Shown: positions 51,450 through 60,756 of the stretch, one piece after another
Position numbering within the stretch: position 1 is the first letter of the stretch
Layout: every line of letters begins with the position of its first letter
Assembly (NCBI RefSeq): GCF_954871325.1
Contig: NC_088777.1
Span: 17,523,366-17,587,365, forward strand
Direction of reading: 5' to 3'
DNA: 64,000 bases
Source of the DNA: Gordionus sp. m RMFG-2023
Lineage: Eukaryota > Nematomorpha > Gordioida > Chordodea > Parachordodidae
Notes under the pieces: model-generated
Seen by the model: the letters and a program-made list of their open reading frames with translations, nothing else
The model's database searches: none
Told to the model about the DNA's origin: nothing
Program-made: the position numbers and the translations under genes

Positions 51450-51965
51450 AGACCGGCAAATTTCCAGGGAAATCTGCTGGCGAAGGTAAAATCCTTCATT
51501 GGAGTCCCCTGAGATCTGTCTCATTTTTTTCCTATGATTTTAATGAAATTGAGGGCCTCGTTTCCAAACATGCCTAGGGTATTGGTAACGATAGGAATGA
51601 ACATAGTGTTGGCGAGGCCAGCGTATTTATTTTTTTTAAGGATTTCTGCCTTTTCGATAGCAGAAAATGAGAGGTTAGACTTGGCTGCAAAATCAACGCA
51701 AGTGTAATCTCATGTTAGCGGAAGACCATTAGACCAGGGTATGAGAGAAATACCATCCGTGCGTATGGCGTATTCGTTTGAAAGACCCACTGGTTCGAGG
51801 GAAGATGGGATATTAACTTTTTTGAGGAGGCTAGTAAAATGTTATTGATAGATTTATGACGAGGTTGTCGTCCACGGGAGAACTTGCAGTGCAAGGGATG
51901 GTAAGCCTTCGATTCAATGGGCTGACCACAGTCGATGCAGATGGAGGGAACTAAGACATTACAGC
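51450..51965 (-). pseudogene. LINE C-terminal zinc knuckle and restriction-like endonuclease
   Basis: The minus strand reads SICIDCGQPIESKAYHPLHC, a CCHC-type knuckle, then RGRQPRHKSINNIL. In a second frame, EPVGLSNEYAIRTDGISLIP ... DYTCVD resembles the R.DG....(V)D.T.vD core of R2-type endonucleases. FIPIVTNTLGMFGNEALNF then matches the conserved C-terminal helix. At least two frame changes and internal stops are present. Confidence 0.7.
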
Positions 51966-52153
51966 CGAGGCGGAGGGCTATAGATATACGTAGCTGTTCT
52001 TAGTACCAAATTATTGGGATTTTCCTCAAAGGGCCTGTTCGAAATAAGATATCCAACGGAAAGGGCGATCAGAGGAGCATCCCAGTCTTTTTGGGTACTG
52101 GAAGCGGGACGGCTAAGGGTGGGAGAGCATTTGTTGTCCCAAAAGGAGAGGGC

Positions 52154-52378
52154 CTATGAGAGGTCAGTATCTGAAGGAGTGGATCCATTGTCGATAATAG
52201 ATTGAGCAGCAAGACGAGATGAGATAAAGGATGAGAGGGAAAGTTGTAAGGGGGATCGGATACCAATACCACCAGACTTGCATGGAAGGGTGGCCTGGAG
52301 CCAAGATGAATTGGAGAATTTAAGGTTTAATATGTTTTCTAGGAGATCCTTAATTTGGGTTTCGTGGGAAACTAGCAA
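52154..52378 (-). pseudogene. LINE post-RT region
   Basis: Reads WLQATLPCKSGGIGIRSPLQ and LSSFISSRLAAQSI, the QA.LP...GG.GIR....l..sAFl.S block that follows the RT in this group. Just upstream (about 52460-52380), LIKNYFNIPKILYALRSSP matches the preceding conserved segment in the same frame. Confidence 0.75.
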
Positions 52379-52498
52379 ATGGCTGCATTTGAAGATCGGT
52401 GAGGATCTCAGGGCATATAGGATTTTGGGTATATTAAAATAGTTTTTGATTAAAAAAAGGATTGATGAGCGGGTAGGTAATTAAAAAGTGACTTTAAA

Positions 52499-53638
52499 TT
52501 AGATAAATTGTCGAGGGATTTGTTTAAAAAAAGTTTTAATTGCTTTTTCACCCCCTATCGGTGATCCAAGATGTGTCATCTCTTCTCTGTTGATGGCGAG
52601 GAATGTGGTTTCTGAAGGGATGGATGTTGTAGGGTTTAAGAAGCAAATCTCACATTTGGGGAGGTTGAGAGATAGTCCTGTTATATAAGAGAGATTTTCG
52701 ATGATGGGGGGAATGGACATGACTGTGGAGAGGTTGCCTGAGATTATACCGTCATCGAGGTACCAGGAATTTAAAGTGAGGTTAGATATAGATTGAATAT
52801 CCAGGATTATCTTGTGCATCCCGATGCAAAAAAGGGCTGGGCCTAAGGGATCTCCTTGTTGGATTCCCTCCTGAGATTTTATTATGTTGTTATTGTACTT
52901 TAAAAAAGTAGGGCTAGAGTAACTGTTGAGAATGTATGTAGAATATTGAGGATATTTGTGGCAAAACAAGGGAACGAAATATTGACGTTTGATTGTATTG
53001 AAAGCATTTTTGAAATCAAGTTTTAAAACGACATTGTCTGGAATATTATTTGAGAGGGTAATGCAAGCAAGATGGGCCGAAATTTCAGAGCCTCCAGGTA
53101 TACCAAACCCTAGCTGAAGTGGCGACAGGAATGAAGAAAGAGATTCCTTTATTCGTGAGGCAATGATCTTAGAGATAGTCCTTCTGAAGAACGACCCAAC
53201 AGCAATTGGGCGGATACCTCCATCCTTTTTTTTGAGGGCTATAAGGCGGGCACCAAAGAGAATAGGAATGATAGGTGGTGGGAGGGGCCCATTAAGAATT
53301 AAATTTAATAACCTGGTAAGGTTCTGCAAGAGGGCTTTGCATGTTATGTTAGGTTTTAAAATGTCTTGGATGAAAATAGCACGAATGCCATCTAGGCCTC
53401 CAGAAGAGTCTCTTTTGAAAGATCTGACAGCTTTGATAGGCTCATCAGAGTTCATTTCAGTGGCTATATGATCGTTTTGGCTTGAGAAGGCAAATTCTGA
53501 AATACATGAACGGTGTTTTAGAAGCAAGGCTTCTAGAGTGGACTCATAGTTTGGAGCTAAGGAATCTTCAGAGGTCATGACCCGAAGGGCTGAATTGATA
53601 TTAAGGCTGTTTATTTTGTTTGTTAGCCTTAAGGGCAA
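52499..53638 (-). CDS. LINE reverse transcriptase domain
   Basis: 379 codons open. Visible motifs with residue numbers in this frame: GLDGI 81-85; LIALKKKDGGIRPIAVG 132-148; KLDFKNAFN 207-215, carrying the first catalytic Asp; EGIQQGDPLGP 257-267; WYLDDG 292-297, with the catalytic Asp pair; GLSLNLPKCE 321-330; THLGSPIGG 355-363. The YLDD variant together with IRPIAVG and QQGDPLGP is typical of a widespread animal non-LTR RT group. All catalytic Asp residues are present. The frame ends before the post-RT region, which continues in other frames, so the protein as a whole is broken. It copies RNA of its own element in the known family. Confidence 0.9.
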   Translation of the reverse strand: MPLRLTNKINSLNINSALRVMTSEDSLAPNYESTLEALLLKHRSCISEFAFSSQNDHIATEMNSDEPIKAVRSFKRDSSGGLDGIRAIFIQDILKPNITCKALLQNLTRLLNLILNGPLPPPIIPILFGARLIALKKKDGGIRPIAVGSFFRRTISKIIASRIKESLSSFLSPLQLGFGIPGGSEISAHLACITLSNNIPDNVVLKLDFKNAFNTIKRQYFVPLFCHKYPQYSTYILNSYSSPTFLKYNNNIIKSQEGIQQGDPLGPALFCIGMHKIILDIQSISNLTLNSWYLDDGIISGNLSTVMSIPPIIENLSYITGLSLNLPKCEICFLNPTTSIPSETTFLAINREEMTHLGSPIGGEKAIKTFFKQIPRQFI

Positions 53639-53654
53639 TAGGGAGTGGATTGGA

Positions 53655-54170
53655 TTAATGGGTCTGAGGTGTAGGGGTTGGAATGGAATCAGGGTTGAAA
53701 AGAGATATTGAAGTTTTAATGTGTTTAGTTAATTGGATATTTTTATTATCGGGAATTTTAAGGGTGGAATTGGTAAAACTTAGTAAGTTTTTCCAATTTG
53801 ATAGGTTTACAGGATTGTTTACTGTTAATAGGATTAACTTGTTAAAGGATTCTGCAAAAGAATTGTGAGCACCACGCGGAATACGGGATATGGTGGAAAC
53901 ATTAGGTACTGATAAAAAATCATTGGCCCATGATTGTAAGTTGGGAGTTTGCTGACTAGGGGGCAAGTTGGTAGCAACAATAGGCGGGGGATGGCTTGCT
54001 AAATTTAATAGGCAGAATGGAGGAGGATATATAGGTGTTATGCATGGTAACCCTGAACCTAGGCATCTAGAGGATGGGGGGCCATGAACTTGAAACTTTC
54101 TGTCTTTGGTAATTTTAGTATATTTATGGAAAGAGGGGCATAAATTATGCATTTGGATTATAGTTGCCAA
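53655..54170 (-). pseudogene. LINE N-terminal region
   Basis: 171 codons upstream of the RT frame and one base out of frame with it. It is Pro-rich (ITPIYPPPFCLLNLASHPPP) with no clear zinc finger. TNLPPSQQTPNLQSWANDFL and SRIPRGAHNSFAESFNKLI suggest the ordinary pre-RT helical region. It probably once joined the RT frame. Confidence 0.6.
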
Positions 54171-54954
54171 ACTTATAATTGTTGTATTCTTGCTTCACAT
54201 AGCTATTTAGGCATGTATTATCCATTAATTTTGGAATATATGTAGGAATAGCTATCAAAATTTTGCTTGACAAATATTAGGACAACAAGGACCACATGAA
54301 CCATTTGTTTGTATTTTTGAGATTCTATTATAAGAGTTGTATTGCAATGCAATGAGTTGTTACTTTGATGACTGAACTTATGTAATTATATAACATTTGT
54401 TTTTACACTAATAAATTTTAAATGAAGGATTGGATAAAGTCATCAGCTAAGTTTAGGATTCATTTGATTAATTCCTTAGTTATTATTAATTTATAGAATG
54501 GATATGTGGTAAATAGATCATTATCTTGGCACCACAATACTTAAATTAATGATTTAAAATGGGAATAATTTAGTTATATTTCAGGGATCAATTTATGCAT
54601 GAATATATTTGATGAAACATGTGGAAGTAACTTTTCTGAGCAAGGAAGGGCTGGAGGGCCATGTATGTATTGATAGTCATTTTTTTAATATTAATAACTT
54701 TGTGACAGGCAGGACAGATTCCTTTTATTGTGATGATGATAAGAAAGTTTGATACTTAAGAAGTTTGTTAGTTTGAGTCTATAACTAAAACATTGGTATT
54801 GAGAAAAGATATTGTAAGAAAAATAAATTTAGAAAAGATACAAATAAAGTAAAGAAATGGCAAAAAGTTATAAATAAAATAAGAAGGAATGATAAAAATA
54901 AATAAAAATTTAAGAATAATTGAAAAATTTATAATTTTTTTAAAAAAATTTGCT

Positions 54955-55140
54955 ATTTTCCTTTTTTGAATGGGAATTTTCCCTTTTTGATTGACACTTT
55001 TCTTTTTTTGTTTGAACCTTTTCCTTTTTTGATTGAACCTTTTCCTTTTATGATTGACCCTTTTGCTTTTTTGAACGGACCTTTTCCTTTTATGATTGAA
55101 ACTTTTCCTTTTTTGATTGGGACTTTTCCTTTATTGAGTG
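54955..55140 (+). repeat. Right outer minisatellite of the foldback element
   Basis: Reverse-complement partner of the array at 47936-48195: units of the form CCTTTTTTGATTGAACCTTT, about nine of them. A Phe/Pro-rich frame (54966-55163) is spurious. Confidence 0.9.
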
Positions 55141-55593
55141 GGAAACCCTGTATTAACCTATAATTACTGCTATTTTTAACTTTTAAATCATCTTCACGCG
55201 TTCTATAAACGTGATATCTCTATCCTCAATAAGTCTGACCTCATATTTGTTTAATAATTTTTAAGTTCAATTTTTTTAAAATTAACAATATCATATAATA
55301 ATTTTAACTTTGACTTGTTCATTTTCTAATCTTTGAGAATAAGTAAAAAATTAAAAATAAATGGCTTAAATGAATTTAATTGTTTAAAATTTATTAACAT
55401 TCCAATAAAAATATTTGAGAATAAATTTTGAAAATTTTAAAAATGGAATAAATGAATTAGTTGTTTAAAATATATTAACACTTCACTTTATTGGAAATTT
55501 GAAAATATTATAAAATCTCAATTAAATATTAATTATACAAACATTATTAATTATACAAATATCTTAATATATGATTTTAAACAATACACTCAA

Positions 55594-55722
55594 CCCGCTT
55601 GAATCTCAAATAAATTCCCAGGTTCGGTTCGGGGTTTTGAATATTTTATAGACAGGGTTCAGGTTCGGGTTCATATTTTTTTTTCAAAAACCCGGGTTTG
55701 GTTCGAATCCCTGCTTTTACCC
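55594..55722. mobile_element. Short remnant with GGTTCGGGTTC words
   Basis: CCAGGTTCGGTTCGGGGTT and CAGGGTTCAGGTTCGGGTTC resemble the sub-terminal regions of the hAT elements at 32631-33028 and 36986-38488. Complete ends are not visible. Confidence 0.4.
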
Positions 55723-55729
55723 CATTTAT

Positions 55730-56420
55730 CATTTCCTAAAATTCTTTATTTTCAACATTTTCCCTACTATAAACTTATCTCTGGAACCAGTTTCAGGTTT
55801 TCTAAGAATATCAACTAATTCCATACCATTCTGCCATATATAGTGGCATTTCCTCATGCACTTTAGTTATATTAAATCTTAAAACTCTGGTAGAGTTTTT
55901 CTATCATTGTTTTCCTAGCCCCATCTTGTTTACCCCTCATAAACCCTCCATTATCGAATACTTTCGGTAGATAAAATTTGGTCGTTCATTGTTTCAACCT
56001 TTTAACAATATCTTTAGCCCTTCGCGATCTCATGGAATTGTTACACACTTTTTAATAAAAGCATAATTAATTAGTAAGTAATCTTTAATTTGTTGAAAAA
56101 TTTATATATAAACGCTTTACCTTGTTTAGCTGTAGATATGCAGCTCACATGTTATATACCTTATACTTTTGACCTAATTCAATCCCCTTACTCATATCTC
56201 TAGTCATATAAACGATAAATTACCATATTAAGCTCCTTGTCACTCAACTTGCAATCTCATCAAATACCACATTAGAAGTCATTCCCCAGTTATTTTCGAG
56301 AGAAACGCCATGAATGGGTTCTTTCCCTCTGTCACATGAGTTTTTCCCGCCCCCTTCATTTTGGGCATTAATTGTATCATTTTCTTACTGATACTTTGCC
56401 TCTAATCTTCCTTTATACCT
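55730..56420 (-). other. Decayed coding-like region, family unknown
   Basis: The minus strand yields several non-random fragments in changing frames (SLSDKELNMVIYRLYD, STAKQGKAFIYKFFNK, ILRKPETGSRDKFIVGK) interrupted by stops. It looks like an old transposon or host pseudogene; I cannot name it. Confidence 0.3.
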
Positions 56421-56427
56421 TACCACT

Positions 56428-56631
56428 TAGTGTTGTTAAACAATTTGATTTGAGTGATTTTAAACGGCAAATTTAGTATTTTATCTAAAAAAATATTATA
56501 CAAGTCTGAAGATTGCCCATAGGTAGCACTAAGGTTTGGTCATCTATTAGCGAAATCTCGAGACTTAGTAATATTTTTCTGTCGAAAATATTGAGTTAGT
56601 CATTTTAGATATTGAGCCTTTTAACAACTTA
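56428..56631. mobile_element. hAT-type hairpin MITE, family A
   Basis: Starts TAGTGTTGTTAAACAATTTG, has CCATAGGTAGCACTAAGG in the loop, and ends CCTTTTAACAACTTA. Flanking 8-mers TTACCACT and TACCCACT agree at 6 of 8. Confidence 0.75.
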
Positions 56632-57139
56632 TACCCACTCTTCTATAAATAAAGCAATGAAAATACTATGGAGAAATGGTTCTCTTTTCTCATTGGCAAA
56701 CTTGTCTAGGGTAAGACTCTCCCCACTACACCTCTTTCACTAATCTGGAAGACCAAACCACATTATATTTTTTTACAAATACAATAGCCGTTTGTAATTT
56801 TTGTACCATCTTAACCTTCCTACCCTACAAGATACCCAGAATTACATTTACAACACTTTTTTTTAACTACCAAATAAAAAAATTTTTACAGTTTAATTTC
56901 TGGGAGGACATCTCTGCTATATCCATTTTCTCTGTATCGTAAGGGTCAATCTCACACTTCCACTGTGCCTACCTCCAGCACCAATTCCTTGACAGACCCC
57001 TTATAAAACTTATGGCAGTTTATTTATGTTATTTTCTAAGGTTCTATTTTATCTTTTATTAATAAAAACATATATTCTATAATTATGAGTGTACATAAAA
57101 ACTATTTCTAAAAAGGTGTGGATTATAGTTAGGAGTGGT

Positions 57140-57790
57140 TGCTTAGGAAGTTAAAATTCGTTTGGATCTCTGGTTTATGCAGTTATTTTTTTCCCCTAGG
57201 GCTAATTTTGGAAAGCCTGTTCCACAAAGATGTTGACTATGGACGTAAAAAATTGTGTTTTGAAGGTCGGAGTATTTGTTTTTCGAAGGTTTCGGTATGT
57301 GCCAATACAAAGAGGAGAATTGTTTGATTTAGTCGAGAAAAATACAAGAGTGGTATTATGCCATGGGAAGGTCGTTTGACCAATGTATAATACCATCTCC
57401 TTTTAAAACTTTCATTAAAGAGATCAATTGGCTCGAGGGGATGGTATGTTAGCCATTTTGAAAACTTGTAATATGATGTTGTTGATTGCTTTATGACGGG
57501 GTTGGTGTCCGCATGAATATTTATGTAGTGGAGGTTGGAAAGCGAGAACTTTAAGTTTAAAAGCGATTATAATAGGCCTTTAATTTTAAGTTCATGCGAG
57601 ACCAGAAGATCTTCATTTTTATAAATAAGTGAGGATCTCTATCATATTAAATTTTAAGTATTTTAAAGAAGTTTTTTAGAAGAAAAAAGCTTCGTGAACA
57701 AGAAGGGCTTGGTTTTACGGTATTAAGTGACTCTGTTAAAAAGGTGTCAACGATCTCCTTTCCTTGGATGCAATCATTTAAGGGTGTAGC
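57140..57790 (-). pseudogene. 3' fragment of a second copy of the LINE family
   Basis: The minus strand reads HKYSCGHQPRHKAINNIILQ then VFKMANIPSPRAN (57420-57540), colinear with RGRQPRHKSINNIL and VNIPSSLEPV of the LINE at 51241-54796. Further on, NKYSDLQNTIF matches its YAGLANTMF. At the other end CATGCGAGACCAGAAGATC (57592) matches the post-RT HETQIK region. Only the endonuclease part survives, with internal deletions. Confidence 0.6.
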
Positions 57791-57904
57791 CTATAGTGAG
57801 AGGGAAATGGAAGGGTAAATAAATTCCACACATTTAGATCAGAAATATTTTTGTTGACTTAAGAGTTTTTAATTTTTTTTAAGTTGTAAATATTAGGTAT
57901 TATA

Positions 57905-58293
57905 TCTAGGGCCTATTTTTTTTTAAAAAAATGTCGGGCCTAGTATTTTTTGAGAAAATTTGGGCTAGGTCGGGTCGGCCCTTGGAATTGTTTTTAAAAT
58001 ATATCTAAATTTATCAATTTATGTTGAATTTTTTATGTAAAATAAAAATATTTGATTTTATTTATAGAAACTAGGCCCCATATAACATATATCGTTTATT
58101 TTGAGTAATTATAAAAATTAATTTTTATATTTAAATAAATTCGGGCCGGGCCGGTAAATTTTTCAAAAAATATTTAGAGTTCGGGTCGGGCGTCTAAACT
58201 TTTTAAAAAATTTCGGTTAGGAGCCGGGCAGGGTAAAACTTTTTTTTTTAAATTTAGGCCGGGCTTAAAAAATTAGGCCCGATGCAGATCACA
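57905..58293. mobile_element. hAT-type MITE, family B, second copy in opposite orientation
   Basis: Reverse complement of the 49463-49830 MITE: shared TATAACATATATCGTTTATT, TTGAATTTTTTATGTAAAAT and the GGGCCGGGCC blocks. The right end GATGCAGATCACA is preserved. The left end is eroded to TAGGGCC. Confidence 0.75.
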
Positions 58294-60379
58294 TTGGTAA
58301 TTTTAAAATAGATTGGGATATGTTTAATATTGTATATTTAGTAAAAAAAAAATATGTAATAATAAACATTGAGCTGAACTTTATTTTAATCACATTCCCA
58401 TTATTTTGAATTTAAAAATATTACTACCATGACCAAGCACGTTAGGGTGAAATGTAACGTTTAGATTAATGTAGAGGGAACAATGCTCAATTAATAAATA
58501 TTACCTAAATCTCTAGATTTTTGATATAGAAGGAAGAAATAATAGACCCTAATTATAGATCTAATAATTTAAATTTAGACTTAAGTTAAATATGGTATAT
58601 AATTTTTATATTCTGGTGGGTTACAAATATCCGAAGGCAGCCTCTACATGAACGGTGGGGTTTGGAAAAGTTTGTATCCAATTTTTTTTAAGTGGAGTAG
58701 GGGGTAGACATTTAAGAGGGGTGACTAAGGGTAGGATATATTTATTGGGGGGTTATTTAATAAATTTTTAGTTGAAATAGGGCAAAATGTTTTGCTGTAA
58801 AAATTAATACTTTTATTATAGATTATTATAATATAATGATATGCTAAATTCGATCAAATGCACACAATCATTGGCATAATTATCAAAATAAAACAATTTA
58901 TGGATCACTTTCGGCTCTCTTTTTAAATGTAATTTAAAAGGGTTAGAGATTCTATCAGTAATTCATGCCAAACAATATACTATAATAATGCCTTCACTGT
59001 AAATGTGCGGTTTGGATTGAATTTATTTTCTAAAAATAACTTATACGTTTTCAATGTTTTGATCGTATCAGTACAACATTAATAATTTAAGTTAATATTT
59101 TTAAAATTTATGTAGGGAGTACCATTATAATTAAATATATGTAAATAATAATGTGGAAATATCGCCTCCGAAGCCGATTCTAATTGGGGGGGGGGGGGGT
59201 TGCATCCAGTGAATATTCCGTCAAGACGCTTGTCGAAAGAAGGGTAAGAAAATATATTTACCAATTAATTTGACTACATGCGAAAGTTTATGCATTAAAA
59301 TTTGTTTAAAACGTTATTCCAACGAAAACTCTTTGTGAAACAAATTAAGAGAGCAAACCTAGCGAAGCGTGGTTTAAAAAAAAATACAAATCAGAAAAGA
59401 GTGTAAAAAAAATTACATAATATTTTTTTGATCCAAGATAAGGATAACAAATTATGTAAAAATTGTCATATAATTTTAAAAAAAATAAATAAAACATCTT
59501 CATATTGTGATTCTTGGCTCTAGGGAAATTCATGGCTTCTGGCGTTCTTATAAAATAAATGGCTTGAATCCCAAAGTTAATTTTAAGATATTAAATTAAC
59601 AAAAAATTTGTCAATACCTACAATTACATAATATGTTTTATCATTTAGATTAGATATTTAGTTTGAAAAATTAAACATGCAACACTTTTAGGATTGATTC
59701 ATTTTATATAATATAACTTTTCAGTAAAAATTGCCTGGATAATTTTTAATTAGCTGAAAAATTTTATTGCTTATTATTTTATAAACCAAATATCAGTTGA
59801 TATTGAAAATGCACTCCAAATATATCATAACCTTTGGGAATACAATTCTAACCCTTTTAAGATGAGCCCTCTTCTTTTGCGAGTTCCATCCATTTTAAGT
59901 AAAACGAATTAACAATATCTATTTGGATGAGCAACCGGCTAAATATTAATAGAGTTAATTTCTGTTTCCCTTTCGACTTTCCAATTAATGTTATCTTATA
60001 ATTCCATTACATCTTTTAGTTTATGACTAAATGATTTGCAAAATCATTTCACAGCATGTTTCCTGAACTCAATAGTAATAAACAATAAATATAAATGGCT
60101 AAGGCTATGGAAATTGTATCCACCGGAGCATATGGCTCATATTTTTGGTAGTATACTTAGTATGAGTATTAAGGTGTCAACATTCCCCTTTTCACCTGAC
60201 TATATTTAATTTTTTCGGCAGCTGAAAAAATGTAATCTTTGCCTTTTATTAATTTTAAAATTTTAGCAAATAATATTAATTTTTTTATTATAAAAGTTAT
60301 TTAATGTAAAAATTACTATCGAAAAAACTATCTAATTTGATAAATAACAGGTGAGCAACAAAAAGTTTATCCTTAACAT
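58294..60379. other. AT-rich spacer with G14 tract at 59186-59199
   Basis: No gene. The ORFs at 59079-59264 and 59345-59533 on the minus strand appear to be chance frames; the first reads through the complement of the G run. Confidence 0.45.
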
Positions 60380-60756
60380 CACTGGCGTATCCAAGATTTT
60401 GCTTATAGGGGGGGGGGGGCACCATTAGGCAAATTTTTTCCCTATAAATTTTATTTGGAATATTGTAGACCTTTGGCTATATTATAATTTTATAAAAATA
60501 ATTTTGGGTTTTCACATTTTTTTTTTACTAAAATGATTTTTTTCTAAAAATTTTGAATTATTGTTATTTTAAAAAGTTATTAACTTTTACTAATTCTTCT
60601 TTCAAATTCTTTCTTATAATAATATATTGTTTAAATTTTTTGGGGAGAGGGGGGGTGAGGGTGTGTACGGGAGAAATTTTAATTAGCTTAAAATTATATT
60701 TACGAGAACAGGCAAATTGGTGATGGGGAGGGGGGGATTCATTGGTTATGCGCCTG
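60380..60756. mobile_element. hAT-type MITE with CACTGGCGTATCC ends and G runs
   Basis: Left end CACTGGCGTATCC; right end in reverse complement CAGGCGCATAACC. Flanking 8-mers CTTAACAT (60372-60379) and TTAAACAT (60757-60764) agree at 6 of 8. G-rich tracts sit just inside both ends (60408-60419 and 60725-60736), in the same strand orientation. Confidence 0.6.

Larger units (their letters stand above)
51241..54796 (-). mobile_element. Non-LTR retrotransposon (LINE) with restriction-like endonuclease, decayed
   Basis: It interrupts the right foldback arm: arm sequence stops at about 51240 and resumes at about 54797, with about 40 bp of arm lost. On the minus strand, in order: an N-terminal Pro-rich region (54170-53655), reverse transcriptase (53638-52499), a post-RT region (52378-52154), a CxxC...HxxxxC knuckle (about 51960-51880) and a nuclease-like block (51800-51640). 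Several frame changes and stops make it inactive. The 3' side at 51241-51430 is A/T simple sequence. The architecture is that of R2-like elements with a C-terminal endonuclease and no APE endonuclease; exact clade not assigned. Confidence 0.85.
47922..55151. mobile_element. Giant foldback (palindromic) transposon with two later insertions
   Basis: Terminal inverted repeats TAGGGTTTCCCATTC (47922) and GAGTGGGAAACCCTG (ends 55151) are flanked by TA at 47920-47921 and 55152-55153. From each end inward the arms match in reverse complement: GGAAAAG/TCAATC minisatellite, an A/T block, ACGCGCGGAAAACGC-type unique sequence (48490 against 51050), a stack of ~120-130 bp units, then unique sequence to the axis near 50,050 (GAGCTC at 49917 and 50179). 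Taking out the 368-bp MITE and the ~3.55-kb LINE insert leaves about 3.3 kb. There is no coding capacity. Structure resembles foldback elements whose long inverted arms are built of tandem repeats. TA flanks would suit a Tc1/mariner-like mobiliser, but TA is common here, so that is inference. Confidence 0.85.

Noticed and set aside
53163-53471. Plus-strand 102-codon ORF inside the LINE
   Set aside because: Antisense shadow of the reverse-transcriptase frame, which carries all conserved motifs on the minus strand.
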